Below are positions 9,092 to 17,010 of a stretch of DNA of 21,927 bases, piece after piece. The notes under the pieces are model-generated. The model was not told the origin of the DNA. It was given only the letters and a program-made list of their open reading frames with translations, and searched no databases. Each line of letters opens with the position of its first letter. Position 1 is the first letter of the stretch. Source of the stretch: SZUA-365 sp034002405 (GTDB lineage Bacteria > Bacteroidota > Ignavibacteria > SZUA-365); the NCBI GenBank assembly GCA_034002405.1, contig JAVFAS010000062.1, forward strand, positions 1-21,927. Direction: 5' to 3'. The translations under genes were made by a program, and so were the position numbers.

Positions 9092-9793
9092 TCACTCCGT
9101 GAATCGGTATCCGACACCGCGGACGGTTTCGATATGCCGTCCGGCGTCGCCGAGTTTTTTCCGCAGACCGACGATCTGCACATCCACGGAACGGTCGGTC
9201 ACCGGATAGCCATCTCCGCGCACCGCCTCGACGATTTGCGAACGGGTGAACACCCAGCCGGGACGGGTGGCGAGAAATTGGAGAACGCGGAATTCGGTGA
9301 ACGTCAGGGAGACGGCCTCACCCGATACCAGGACCTCGTGCCTTCCGGGATCGATGCGCAGCTCGTGCCGCTGGAGAATTCCCTCTGCCTCGGGTATTTC
9401 GCGGCGACTGCCACGACGCAATACCGCCCTGATGCGTGCCAGGAGTACCCGACGGCTGAACGGTTTCGTAATGTAGTCGTCCGCGCCGAGTTCAAGCCCG
9501 GCGACGATATCGGCTTCCTCACTCTTCGCGGTGAGCATGAGCAAGGGGATATCCCGCGTCGTCGCATCGCTTTTCAGGGTCCGGCACACCTCGAGGCCGT
9601 CAATGCCAGGAAGCATCAGATCGAGAAGGATCAGGTCCGGCGCGCTCTTGCCCGTTTCGCGGATTCCGTCCTCCCCGGTCATGACCGTCCGCACCGCATA
9701 CCCTTCCCGGGTCAGGTTGAAGGCAATCAGTTCGAGGATGTCCTCCTCGTCTTCGATCACGAGAATTTCAGCGTTCGACATGTGCCCTGCCAT
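9092..9793 (-). CDS. phoB: PhoB-like response regulator
   Basis: A 233-residue OmpR/PhoB-family regulator and the first gene of the minus-strand phosphate block. The receiver domain holds IEDEED at about 13-18, phosphoacceptor D58 in LLDLMLPG, T88 and K110 in TKPF. The winged-helix domain (about 135-233) includes LTFTEFRVLQFLATRPG, RSVDVQIVGLRKKLG and a C-terminal RGVGYRF. The gene is followed after 3 bp by its kinase and then by phoU and a PiT transporter, which is why I call it PhoB rather than a generic regulator. An alternative ATG four codons in, at 9781, starts directly at MSNAEILVIEDE and has an AGGG only 3 bases upstream; neither start has an ideal ribosome-binding site. Autoregulation by upstream 11-bp repeats is possible. 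Confidence 0.92.
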   Translation of the reverse strand: MAGHMSNAEILVIEDEEDILELIAFNLTREGYAVRTVMTGEDGIRETGKSAPDLILLDLMLPGIDGLEVCRTLKSDATTRDIPLLMLTAKSEEADIVAGLELGADDYITKPFSRRVLLARIRAVLRRGSRREIPEAEGILQRHELRIDPGRHEVLVSGEAVSLTFTEFRVLQFLATRPGWVFTRSQIVEAVRGDGYPVTDRSVDVQIVGLRKKLGDAGRHIETVRGVGYRFTE

Positions 9794-9821
9794 GGTGTTC
9801 GTGCTTCATCGAATTCAAATA

Positions 9822-9854
9822 TCGTCATTCGAATGTTAGGATTGTGTTAAACCG
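9822..9854. promoter_or_regulatory. Candidate Pho-box-like direct repeats (11-bp period)
   Basis: Three similar blocks recur exactly 11 bp apart: TCGTCAT at 9822, ATGTTAG at 9833 and GTGTTAA at 9844, sharing the core GT(C/T)A. PhoB sites in Proteobacteria are 11-bp-spaced repeats of CTGTCAT, so the spacing matches and the core is similar. The site lies 29-61 bp upstream of the phoB start. As written, the repeats read in the plus direction, toward iorA, which is not the usual orientation for controlling the minus-strand gene. This is a visual match only. Confidence 0.3.
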
Positions 9855-10018
9855 GCGTGAGAAATGCGTGGATGCGGGATAAACGTCGGCGCGCGCGCGT
9901 CGTTGCGGATCCGCGGGTAGGAAAAAAGACAAAACGGTATTATCTTTAACCGGATTGGCATGATGATACGTCCCTGCCGAGATCTCACCCACGTACGTAC
10001 TCACCAAAAGGACCGCAC

Positions 10019-11638
10019 ATGAAACGGATGCTGCTGCTCGGCGACGAGGCGATCGCGCAAGGCGCCCTCGATGCCGGACTTTCCGGGGTCTACGCTTACC
10101 CCGGCACCCCGTCGACAGAAATTACCGAATACATCCAGCGATCGAAGGAAGCCCGCGAGCGCGGTGTGCATTCGAACTGGAGCACGAACGAAAAAACCGC
10201 GATGGAATCGGCCCTGGGCATGTCCTATGCCGGAAAACGCGCAATGAGCTGCATGAAGCATGTGGGACTCAATGTCGCGGCCGATGGCTTTGTCAACGCC
10301 GGAATCACGGGCGCGAACGGCGGCTTGCTCGTCGTCGTGGCCGACGATCCGTCGATGCACTCGTCGCAGAACGAGCAGGATTCCCGTTTCTACGGAAAAT
10401 TCGCCATGATTCCGGTGCTCGAACCGTCGAATCAACAGGAATGCTATCTCGCCGCGCAGTACGGATTCGATCTCTCGGAGAAATACGGCACGCCGGTCAT
10501 GCTCCGTATCACCACGCGACTGGCGCATTCACGCGCGGGCGTTGAGTGCGCGGACCCGCGGCCGGAGAACGATCTGACGCTTCCCACCGACAAGCGGCAG
10601 TTCGTCCTGCTGCCGGCGATCGCCCGGCGCAATTACCAGTCCCTGCTGGGCAAGCAGGCGGCATTCGAGGAGGAAGCCGAAGCATCACCGCTCAATTCCT
10701 ACGAGGATGCGGCGGATACGTCGCTCGGCATCATCGCCTGCGGTATCGCCTATAATTATGTGATGGAGAATTATCCGGAGGGATGTCCCCACCCGGTGCT
10801 CAAGATCGGGCAGTATCCCGTGCCACGCGCGATGGTCAAACGCATGCTCGAGAGCTGCGCGCGCGTGCTCATCCTCGAGGAAGGCGCCCCGATGATCGAG
10901 GAACAGATCCGCGGTCTGATGGACGAGACCTACAGCATTTCCGGTCGCCTCGACGGCGTGGTGCCGCGTGCGGGAGAATTGAATCCGAATATCGTCGCCA
11001 AGGCGCTGACGATGGAAGTCCAACCCGGCATGCCGCAACCGGAACTCGTGCAACCGCGTCCGCCCGAACTCTGCAAGGGTTGTCCGCACATCGACAGCTA
11101 CAACGCCCTCAACGAGGCGTTGAAGGAACTCGATCCCGGCCGCGTCTTCAGCGACATCGGCTGCTATACACTCGGTGCGCTGGCACCCTTCCATTCAATC
11201 AACACCTGCGTCGACATGGGGGCCTCGATCACCATGGCGAAGGGTGCGGCCGATGCCGGCCTCTTCCCCGCCGTCGCCGTGATCGGTGACTCGACATTCA
11301 CGCATTCGGGCATGACCGGCCTGCTCGATGCCATCATCGAAAACACCCCCATCACCGTCATGATTGTCGACAACGAAACCACCGGGATGACCGGTGGACA
11401 GACCTCCGCCGCGCGCGGACGGCTCGAGGATATTTGCAAGGGACTGGGCGTTGCGGAGGATCACATCCTGGTCGTCGAGCCCATCCGCAAAAACCACGAA
11501 CAAAATGTCGCACTGATCAAACAGGAATTGTATCATCGTGGCGTGTCCGTCATCATCGAACGGCGCGAGTGCGTCCAGACCGCGGTGGTGTCGATCAAGC
11601 TGAACAAGGAGAAAGCCGCGAAGGAGGCCGAAGCATGA
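10019..11638 (+). CDS. iorA: Indolepyruvate:ferredoxin oxidoreductase, alpha subunit (short form without ferredoxin domain)
   Basis: A 539-residue thiamine-diphosphate enzyme subunit that, with IorB, oxidatively decarboxylates aryl pyruvates (from transaminated aromatic amino acids) to aryl-acyl-CoA, reducing ferredoxin. The N-terminal pyrimidine-binding domain has GDEAIAQGALDAG and YAYPGTPSTEI. The C-terminal half has the paired cysteines LCKGCPH (C352, C355), GDSTFTHSG (423-431) and DNETTGMTGGQ (451-461), which form the diphosphate/metal site. Archaeal IorA proteins end with a two-cluster ferredoxin domain; here the chain stops 22 residues after RREC, so no cluster-binding cysteine series exists. 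I believe Bacteroidota homologues share this short form. The start has AAAAGGA a few bases upstream (10004-10010). The stop overlaps the iorB start as ATGA. Confidence 0.95.
   Translation: MKRMLLLGDEAIAQGALDAGLSGVYAYPGTPSTEITEYIQRSKEARERGVHSNWSTNEKTAMESALGMSYAGKRAMSCMKHVGLNVAADGFVNAGITGANGGLLVVVADDPSMHSSQNEQDSRFYGKFAMIPVLEPSNQQECYLAAQYGFDLSEKYGTPVMLRITTRLAHSRAGVECADPRPENDLTLPTDKRQFVLLPAIARRNYQSLLGKQAAFEEEAEASPLNSYEDAADTSLGIIACGIAYNYVMENYPEGCPHPVLKIGQYPVPRAMVKRMLESCARVLILEEGAPMIEEQIRGLMDETYSISGRLDGVVPRAGELNPNIVAKALTMEVQPGMPQPELVQPRPPELCKGCPHIDSYNALNEALKELDPGRVFSDIGCYTLGALAPFHSINTCVDMGASITMAKGAADAGLFPAVAVIGDSTFTHSGMTGLLDAIIENTPITVMIVDNETTGMTGGQTSAARGRLEDICKGLGVAEDHILVVEPIRKNHEQNVALIKQELYHRGVSVIIERRECVQTAVVSIKLNKEKAAKEAEA
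11621..11627 (+). promoter_or_regulatory. Strong ribosome-binding site for iorB
   Basis: AAGGAGG lies 7 bases upstream of the ATG at 11635, inside the end of iorA. It fixes the iorB start at the 4-bp ATGA overlap and excludes longer in-frame starts that reach back into iorA. Confidence 0.85.
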
Positions 11639-12228
11639 AACGCGATATCATTCTCGCCGGTGTCGGCGGCCAGGGCATTCTCACCATCGCCACGCTGATT
11701 GGCTACGCCGCCGTCGATCGCGGCCTGCAGCTCAAACAAGCCGAGGTTCACGGGATGTCCCAACGTGGCGGAGATGTACAGTCACACCTCCGGCTCTCCG
11801 ACCGCGTGATTCACAGCGATCTGATTCCGGAAGGACGTGCCGACCTGATCATCTCCGTCGAACCGATGGAATCGCTGCGGTACACATCCTTCCTCGCCCC
11901 CGACGGCTGGCTGATCGCCAACAAGAAACCGTTCGTCAATATTCCGAATTACCCCGATTTCGAGGCGGTCTGGAAGCAGGTCGAGGATCTTCCGCGCAGC
12001 ATCCTTATCGATGCCGACAAAATGGCCCGTGAGGTGGCGTCCGCGCGTGCGATGAACATCGTCATGCTCGGCACCTCGTCGCCCTTCCTTCCCTTCGAGC
12101 CGACCGAACTCGAACATGCGATCGAATTCATTTTCGCACGCAAGGGTGAACAGGTCGTCACGCAGAATCTCGCGGCGTTTCGCGCCGGTCGTGCCTTCGC
12201 CGAGGAACGGAACCTGGCCATGCACTGA
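11635..12228 (+). CDS. iorB: Indolepyruvate:ferredoxin oxidoreductase, beta subunit
   Basis: A 197-residue protein of the pyruvate/ketoisovalerate oxidoreductase gamma-type domain family, the partner of IorA. The N-terminal nucleotide-fold motif GVGGQG is at residues 9-14, and AEVHGMSQRGGDVQSHLR, typical of IorB, lies at about 37-54. The next stretch (DLIPEGRADLIISVEPME) also fits the family. The length is normal for the short IorB form. The subunit shapes the CoA and active site of the heteromer, while the IorA domains carry thiamine diphosphate. It is translationally coupled to iorA through the ATGA overlap, and a strong hairpin terminator about 70 bp after its stop closes the two-gene operon. 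Confidence 0.95.
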   Translation: MKRDIILAGVGGQGILTIATLIGYAAVDRGLQLKQAEVHGMSQRGGDVQSHLRLSDRVIHSDLIPEGRADLIISVEPMESLRYTSFLAPDGWLIANKKPFVNIPNYPDFEAVWKQVEDLPRSILIDADKMAREVASARAMNIVMLGTSSPFLPFEPTELEHAIEFIFARKGEQVVTQNLAAFRAGRAFAEERNLAMH

Positions 12229-12297
12229 CACCGTCGCGGCTTGCCACCACGGTGATGGATACCGAGAAGGCAGGGTCGCCACGCGATATCGGATCAG

Positions 12298-12345
12298 AAA
12301 GGAAAAACCCCGTCCCGCGCAACGCGGGACGGGGTTTTTCCTTTT
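12298..12345. terminator. Very strong bidirectional Rho-independent terminator
   Basis: A perfect 22-bp inverted repeat (12298-12319 and 12323-12344) has a GC core (CCCCGTCCCGCG) and A/T-rich outer arms. The loop is 3 nt (CAA). An A-rich left flank and T-rich right flank give T-tracts on both strands. It sits between the convergent iorB (plus) and S46 peptidase (minus) genes and should stop transcription from both sides. Confidence 0.93.
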
Positions 12346-12377
12346 CGGATCAGGTATTCCGGATTACTGTTTCGCGA

Positions 12378-14543
12378 TTATTGCGCGATGCGGCCCGCGC
12401 GAAGTTCCTTGGCCAGGCGATCAAGGCGGTAGATGTGATTGATCGCCTCGATCATGGCGGAGGAATGCACCGACACGGTGCGATTGCCCATTTCCGGCGC
12501 GAAAATGAATTCACCCGGAAGACTTTCAATGTTGCCGTCAAAGGCCAGACCGACGATCTCCTTGTTGCGGTTAATCAACGGACTGCCGGAATTTCCACCG
12601 ATGATATCGTTGGTGGACACGAAATTCAACGGGGTATTGAGTTTGAATTCCGCCGGAGGATTCAGCCAGCGCTCGGGCAACGCCCATTGCTCGTCGGTCG
12701 GAAACGAGTAATGACGATCGTACATGCCGTAGAAGGTCGTGAATGACGGCGCCTTTGTCCCGTTATACGGGTAGCCGGTGACGATGCCGTCGCTGATGCG
12801 CAGCGTGAACGTCGCATCGGGCGGCACGGTCGTGCCGTATACGTCGAACAGCGCCCGACCGAGCAACGCGTTGTTGACCTCGTCGGTCGCGCGCACGGCG
12901 TTGGCCACTTCCGAGGCCGCTTCGCGGCGGGGCAACGCCTCGCGGGCGATAATCAGCAGCGGATCTTCCGAAGCCGTGATCGATTCGGGGAATCCCGCCG
13001 CGAACTGTTCGAATCGTGCGGAATCCGCGAGGATGGACTGGCTGAGCAGTCGCGCCGCCGCCTGCTCGCAGGTCTGTCCCTGCAGGGCGAAACGCACGAT
13101 GGGATCGTCATTCCCGAGCATGCGCTGCATCAGCGCGAGCTTCTTGGTGAGCGTCAGCCGCTCCATGTCCATGTCCACGGACTTGAATTTCTTCAACGAG
13201 CGCAGGGTCAGATTGAGCGCGTTGCCCTTGTACGGGTTCGCGCGCTCATCCTCGCTCTTCTTCATCTCGCGCTCGAGGCGCGCGAGGCTGAGCGCCTGCA
13301 TCAGGTACTCCGGCGGACCCAGCACCTCGAAACGGAAGGCCAGCAGATCGGGCGCGACCGCGCGCACCTTCGCGTTGGATTCCGCGATTTCATCCCAAAC
13401 ATGTCCGTATTTCGCGGCGAGCTCGGGGCGCGCCATGACCTGTGCGCGGAACTTCCGGTCGAAATCCTTGCGGCGCTGCATGAGCACGTCATTCTCGAGG
13501 CCGTCGAGCTGCCCACGATACGCCTTCTGGGAATTCGCCATGCTGAAGAGCTGATTGGTCATCTCTTCCTTCTTGTCGGGACGCACGGCCATGTATTTCT
13601 TCAGTACATCGACATAATCGTCGAGCAAGCCCGCGATCCAGGGGAATTGCACATCGCGGTTGAATTCGAGCTGCGTCGCGGTGCTGAGACGGCTGGTGCT
13701 GCCCGGATTGCCGACCGTGAAGATCAGTTCGTTTTCGGCCGGACCGTTCGGACTCCACTTGAAATAGTGATCGGTCTTCAGCGGATTGCCATCCTCGTCA
13801 TACACGCGGAAAAAATTGCAGTCGAGGGTGTAGCGCGGGAAGGTGAAGTTGTCGTCATCGCCGCCGAAAAAGCCCAACGACAGCTCGGGCGAGAACACGA
13901 GACGGACATCATCATAGCGCTTGTAAATGTAGGCGGAATATTTCCCGCCGTTGAAGAAGGTCACGAGCTGGCAACGATTGCCAGTCTCGACCGAGAGGGT
14001 TTCCTCGAGATCCGCGATTTTCTTGTCGCGGGCCGCGAGGCGTTCCTGGTCCGTGGTCGCGGCGTCCATCGCGGCAATCACATCCGCGGTCACATCACGG
14101 ATTTCCACGAGCTGCTCGACGAACAGGCCTTCCACGCGGCGCTCGTCCTCGAGCGTGTTCGCGATGAAACCGTGCACGCCCAGGTTCTCCCCGTCGCGCG
14201 ACACCTGCTCGACAGGATCCCGTCCGCAATGATGATTCGTCATCACCAGTCCGTCCGCACTGACGAACGACGCCGAACACCACGTGGCGAATCGCAGGGC
14301 GGACATCCGCACGTCGTCCATCCATTTCTGGTCGGCGGTGAAACCGTATTCGTCCTTGAAATACTGCAGCGGCGGATAATCGAAGGTCCACATCCTGCCA
14401 TTATCGAAGCGCTGCGCCTCGATGCTCTCGAGTTTCTCCTGTTTCGCCTTCTGGTAGGGCGTCAACTCCTGCGTTCCGCCGCAGGCAGTCAGAAGCGTCA
14501 CCGCGAAAAGGACGAGCATCCCCTTCTGAATCACGTTTCGCAT
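12378..14543 (-). CDS. S46-family dipeptidyl-peptidase, predicted lipoprotein (DPP7-like)
   Basis: A 721-residue serine exopeptidase that removes N-terminal dipeptides from oligopeptides in the periplasm or at the outer membrane. The signal sequence ends in the lipobox LTAC (C21), so lipid anchoring is predicted. The chymotrypsin-like catalytic features are present: NHHC (catalytic His about 105), the DNFTFPRYTLD region that should supply the Asp, and GGNSGSP with nucleophile Ser about 652. In Porphyromonas enzymes Gly versus Arg 18 residues after the serine separates DPP7 (hydrophobic P1) from DPP11 (acidic P1). Here that position is Gly in LAFDGN, suggesting DPP7-like specificity. I chose the ATG at 14543 because AGGA precedes it at good spacing and it opens the signal peptide; the in-frame start at 14621 would add a non-signal leader. 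A paralogue lies directly upstream. Confidence 0.93.
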   Translation of the reverse strand: MRNVIQKGMLVLFAVTLLTACGGTQELTPYQKAKQEKLESIEAQRFDNGRMWTFDYPPLQYFKDEYGFTADQKWMDDVRMSALRFATWCSASFVSADGLVMTNHHCGRDPVEQVSRDGENLGVHGFIANTLEDERRVEGLFVEQLVEIRDVTADVIAAMDAATTDQERLAARDKKIADLEETLSVETGNRCQLVTFFNGGKYSAYIYKRYDDVRLVFSPELSLGFFGGDDDNFTFPRYTLDCNFFRVYDEDGNPLKTDHYFKWSPNGPAENELIFTVGNPGSTSRLSTATQLEFNRDVQFPWIAGLLDDYVDVLKKYMAVRPDKKEEMTNQLFSMANSQKAYRGQLDGLENDVLMQRRKDFDRKFRAQVMARPELAAKYGHVWDEIAESNAKVRAVAPDLLAFRFEVLGPPEYLMQALSLARLEREMKKSEDERANPYKGNALNLTLRSLKKFKSVDMDMERLTLTKKLALMQRMLGNDDPIVRFALQGQTCEQAAARLLSQSILADSARFEQFAAGFPESITASEDPLLIIAREALPRREAASEVANAVRATDEVNNALLGRALFDVYGTTVPPDATFTLRISDGIVTGYPYNGTKAPSFTTFYGMYDRHYSFPTDEQWALPERWLNPPAEFKLNTPLNFVSTNDIIGGNSGSPLINRNKEIVGLAFDGNIESLPGEFIFAPEMGNRTVSVHSSAMIEAINHIYRLDRLAKELRAGRIAQ

Positions 14544-14760
14544 ATCAACTGTCCTGAAAAAAAAATTGAGAATGGTGAAGAATCGGAGTGTTCCCGGTAG
14601 GGTATCGGATAATGTACGCAATTTCCGTTAGATCAGGAATCCGGACGCGGGAAAGTATCCGGTTGCGAAAAGCATCCACGGATCTACGGAGGACCCGCGG
14701 GAAAGTTGCGGGCGGGACGGGTGACTGACATGTCGAATGCGGCTGCATGCGATGACGGTC

Positions 14761-14791
14761 AACAAAACGGCCGCCCATGTGGGCGGCCGTT
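14761..14791 (-). terminator. Rho-independent terminator of the upstream S46 gene
   Basis: The arms ACGGCCGCCCA (14767-14777) and TGGGCGGCCGT (14780-14790) are perfectly complementary, extended by one A-T pair, around a very short loop. Read on the minus strand, the hairpin is followed by TTTTGTT. It lies about 40 bp after the stop of the second S46 gene and before the first, so the two peptidase genes are probably separate transcripts. A smaller hairpin, TCCGG/CCGGA, lies at 14796-14814. Confidence 0.82.
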
Positions 14792-14829
14792 CGCGTCCGG
14801 ACTATTATTCCGGAGTATCGGATCCTGAA

Positions 14830-17010
14830 TTATTCCGTGGCGGGGAGTGAACCGCGCTCGAGTTCGCGTGCGACCCGCTCGGCCTTGAAGGCATGACGCA
14901 CGGCCTCGAGAATTCCCGCCGAATGCACGGACACGGTGCGATTGCCGGCATCCTCGGCGAAGATGAAATCGCCGGGCAGGCTTTCGATGTTGCCGTCGAA
15001 GACCAAACCGACGATTTCGCGGTCGAGATTGATCATGGGACTTCCGGAATTTCCACCAATGATATCGTTGGTGGAGACGATATCCATCGGCGTCGAGAGA
15101 TCGAGACCCGCCGGCGGCGTCTTCCAGCGCGCGGGGAGATCCCAGTCCTCGACACCCGGATTGGAATGATGACGGTCATAGAGGCCGTGGAACGTGGTCC
15201 ACGCCGGCGCTTTTGTTCCGTTGTAATCATAGCCCTGCACGATGCCATCGGCAATGCGCAGTGAAAACGTCGCGTCGGGCGGTATGCTGGTGCCGTAGAC
15301 ATCGTACAGCGCGCGACCAAGCAGACTGCGATTGACCTCGTCGCGTGCGTTGGTTTCGCGCGCGACCTTGATCGCGGCTTCGAAACGCGGCTGGCCGAGC
15401 ACCGCGGCCGCGACAAACGGGTCCTGGCAAGCATTGATCGATGCCGGAGCGCCGTCAATCAGTGCCGCAAGCTTGAGGGAATCACCGAGCATCGAGCCGG
15501 CGAGCAGCGCCTTCGCCGCATCAACACAATTGCGGCCCTGCATCAACCTGCGAACGACCGGATCGTCCTGCCCGAGTTGCCGCGCCATGGTCTTCAGCTG
15601 CCGCTCGAGCGTGAGCTGTTCCATGTCGGGATCGGTGGTGACGGGACGCGACAGCGCGCGCTTGACCAGGTCGAGTTTCGCCCCCGTGAATTGTTCGTCA
15701 CGCTCGTCTTCCGGCTTCTGGAGCTGACTCGCGTACGCCGCGAGCAGCCCGGCCTTCGAGTAATGCGTGGCAACGCCGAGACCGTTGGTGCGAAGACCGT
15801 ACTGGTCGGGTGCGACGGCGCGCACCTTCTCGCGCGTGGCGGCAATTTCATCCCAGACGTGTCCGTATTTGGCTTTCAATTCCGGACGCTGCATGACTTT
15901 CTCGCGGAATTGGCGATCGAAGTCCTTCCGCCGCTGCATGAGTTCGTCATCATTCAGTCCCGAGAGACGGCCCATGTATGCTTTCTGTCCGTTGGAGATG
16001 CTGAGGATCTGCGTCTTCATCTCCGCTTTCTTCTCCGGATGCTGCTCGACGTAGAGGAGCATCGCTTCCATGCGGTCGTTGAGCATATTGGAGACAAACG
16101 GATACTGCACGTCGCGATAGAAGGCGAGCTGGTCGGCGGTACTCAAGCGGCTGGTGCTTCCCGGGTTGCCGACGACGAACACCGGTTCGCCATCCTTCGC
16201 GCCCTTCTTGCTCCAGTTGAAGAAATTGTCGGGCTTGTACGGTTTGCCGTTATCGTCGTACAGACGCACGAACGTGAAATCAAGACAGTAACGGGGATAG
16301 GTGAAATTGTCGAAGTCGCCGCCGAAATGGGCGATCTGCAGTTCCGGCGCCAGCACGAGCCGGACGTCACTGAAGCGTTTGTAGATATAGAGAGAATAGC
16401 GTCCGCCATCATACAGCGTGATCACCTGGGCACGATTGCCGGTTTCCTTTTCCGCTGCTTCCTGGATCTCCTTGATCTTGGCGTCGCGCACGGCGATGCG
16501 ATCCTCGTCATTGGCGGCGGCGTCCATCGCGGCGTGGATTTCGGCACTCACGTCGCGAATCTCCCGCAGCTGCTCGAAATACACATTGGGGATTTTCCGT
16601 TCGTCCTCCAGTGTCGGCGCGAAGAACCCATCGGCGAGAAGATTTTCTCCATCCTTCTGCACGCTGGCGAAGGTGCCCCGGGCGCAGTGGTGATTGGTCA
16701 TCACCAGACCATCCCCCGAAACGAAGGAGGCGGAACATCCCGTGCTCATCCGCAGAGCCGAAAGACGTACGTCATCGAGCCAGTCCTGCGTCGCGCGGAA
16801 GTTGTACGTTTGCTGGAAATACTCGACGGGCGCCGCTTCGAAGGTCCACATCCGTCCGCCGTCGAATTTCCCGGCGCGGATCTGTTCGAGTTTGGCCTGT
16901 TTCGCCGCCTCGTACGAGGAGAGTTCACCGGTCGAGCCACAGCCGCCAAGGACGGCAAGCACGGCCACGACCGCGAGTGATTGAATGAATCGGTGGAGCA
17001 TCATCTTCAT
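14830..17010 (-). CDS. S46-family dipeptidyl-peptidase, predicted lipoprotein (second copy)
   Basis: A 726-residue paralogue of the adjacent peptidase with the same domain plan. The signal peptide ends with LGGC (C24), a lipobox. Catalytic elements are NHHC (His about 108), the DNFTYPRYCLD region, and GGNSGSP with Ser at 655. The residue 18 positions later is Gly673 (VFDGN), again the DPP7-like state. The two copies share long blocks such as WTF, DDVR(M/L)SALR, GNPGSTSRLSTA, KYGHVWDEIA and GNRTVSVHS. The ATG at 17010 has AGAGGAA at 17015-17021 and begins the signal peptide; an earlier in-frame start at 17100 has no signal character. The gene has its own terminator at 14761-14791. Its start faces a 547-bp divergent intergenic region. 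Confidence 0.93.
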   Translation of the reverse strand: MKMMLHRFIQSLAVVAVLAVLGGCGSTGELSSYEAAKQAKLEQIRAGKFDGGRMWTFEAAPVEYFQQTYNFRATQDWLDDVRLSALRMSTGCSASFVSGDGLVMTNHHCARGTFASVQKDGENLLADGFFAPTLEDERKIPNVYFEQLREIRDVSAEIHAAMDAAANDEDRIAVRDAKIKEIQEAAEKETGNRAQVITLYDGGRYSLYIYKRFSDVRLVLAPELQIAHFGGDFDNFTYPRYCLDFTFVRLYDDNGKPYKPDNFFNWSKKGAKDGEPVFVVGNPGSTSRLSTADQLAFYRDVQYPFVSNMLNDRMEAMLLYVEQHPEKKAEMKTQILSISNGQKAYMGRLSGLNDDELMQRRKDFDRQFREKVMQRPELKAKYGHVWDEIAATREKVRAVAPDQYGLRTNGLGVATHYSKAGLLAAYASQLQKPEDERDEQFTGAKLDLVKRALSRPVTTDPDMEQLTLERQLKTMARQLGQDDPVVRRLMQGRNCVDAAKALLAGSMLGDSLKLAALIDGAPASINACQDPFVAAAVLGQPRFEAAIKVARETNARDEVNRSLLGRALYDVYGTSIPPDATFSLRIADGIVQGYDYNGTKAPAWTTFHGLYDRHHSNPGVEDWDLPARWKTPPAGLDLSTPMDIVSTNDIIGGNSGSPMINLDREIVGLVFDGNIESLPGDFIFAEDAGNRTVSVHSAGILEAVRHAFKAERVARELERGSLPATE

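Noticed and set aside
15577..16980. 467-codon open frame on the plus strand opposite the second S46 gene
   Set aside because: It mirrors a conserved peptidase gene with intact catalytic motifs. A similar antisense frame opposite the first S46 gene (13401-14600) arises for the same reason.
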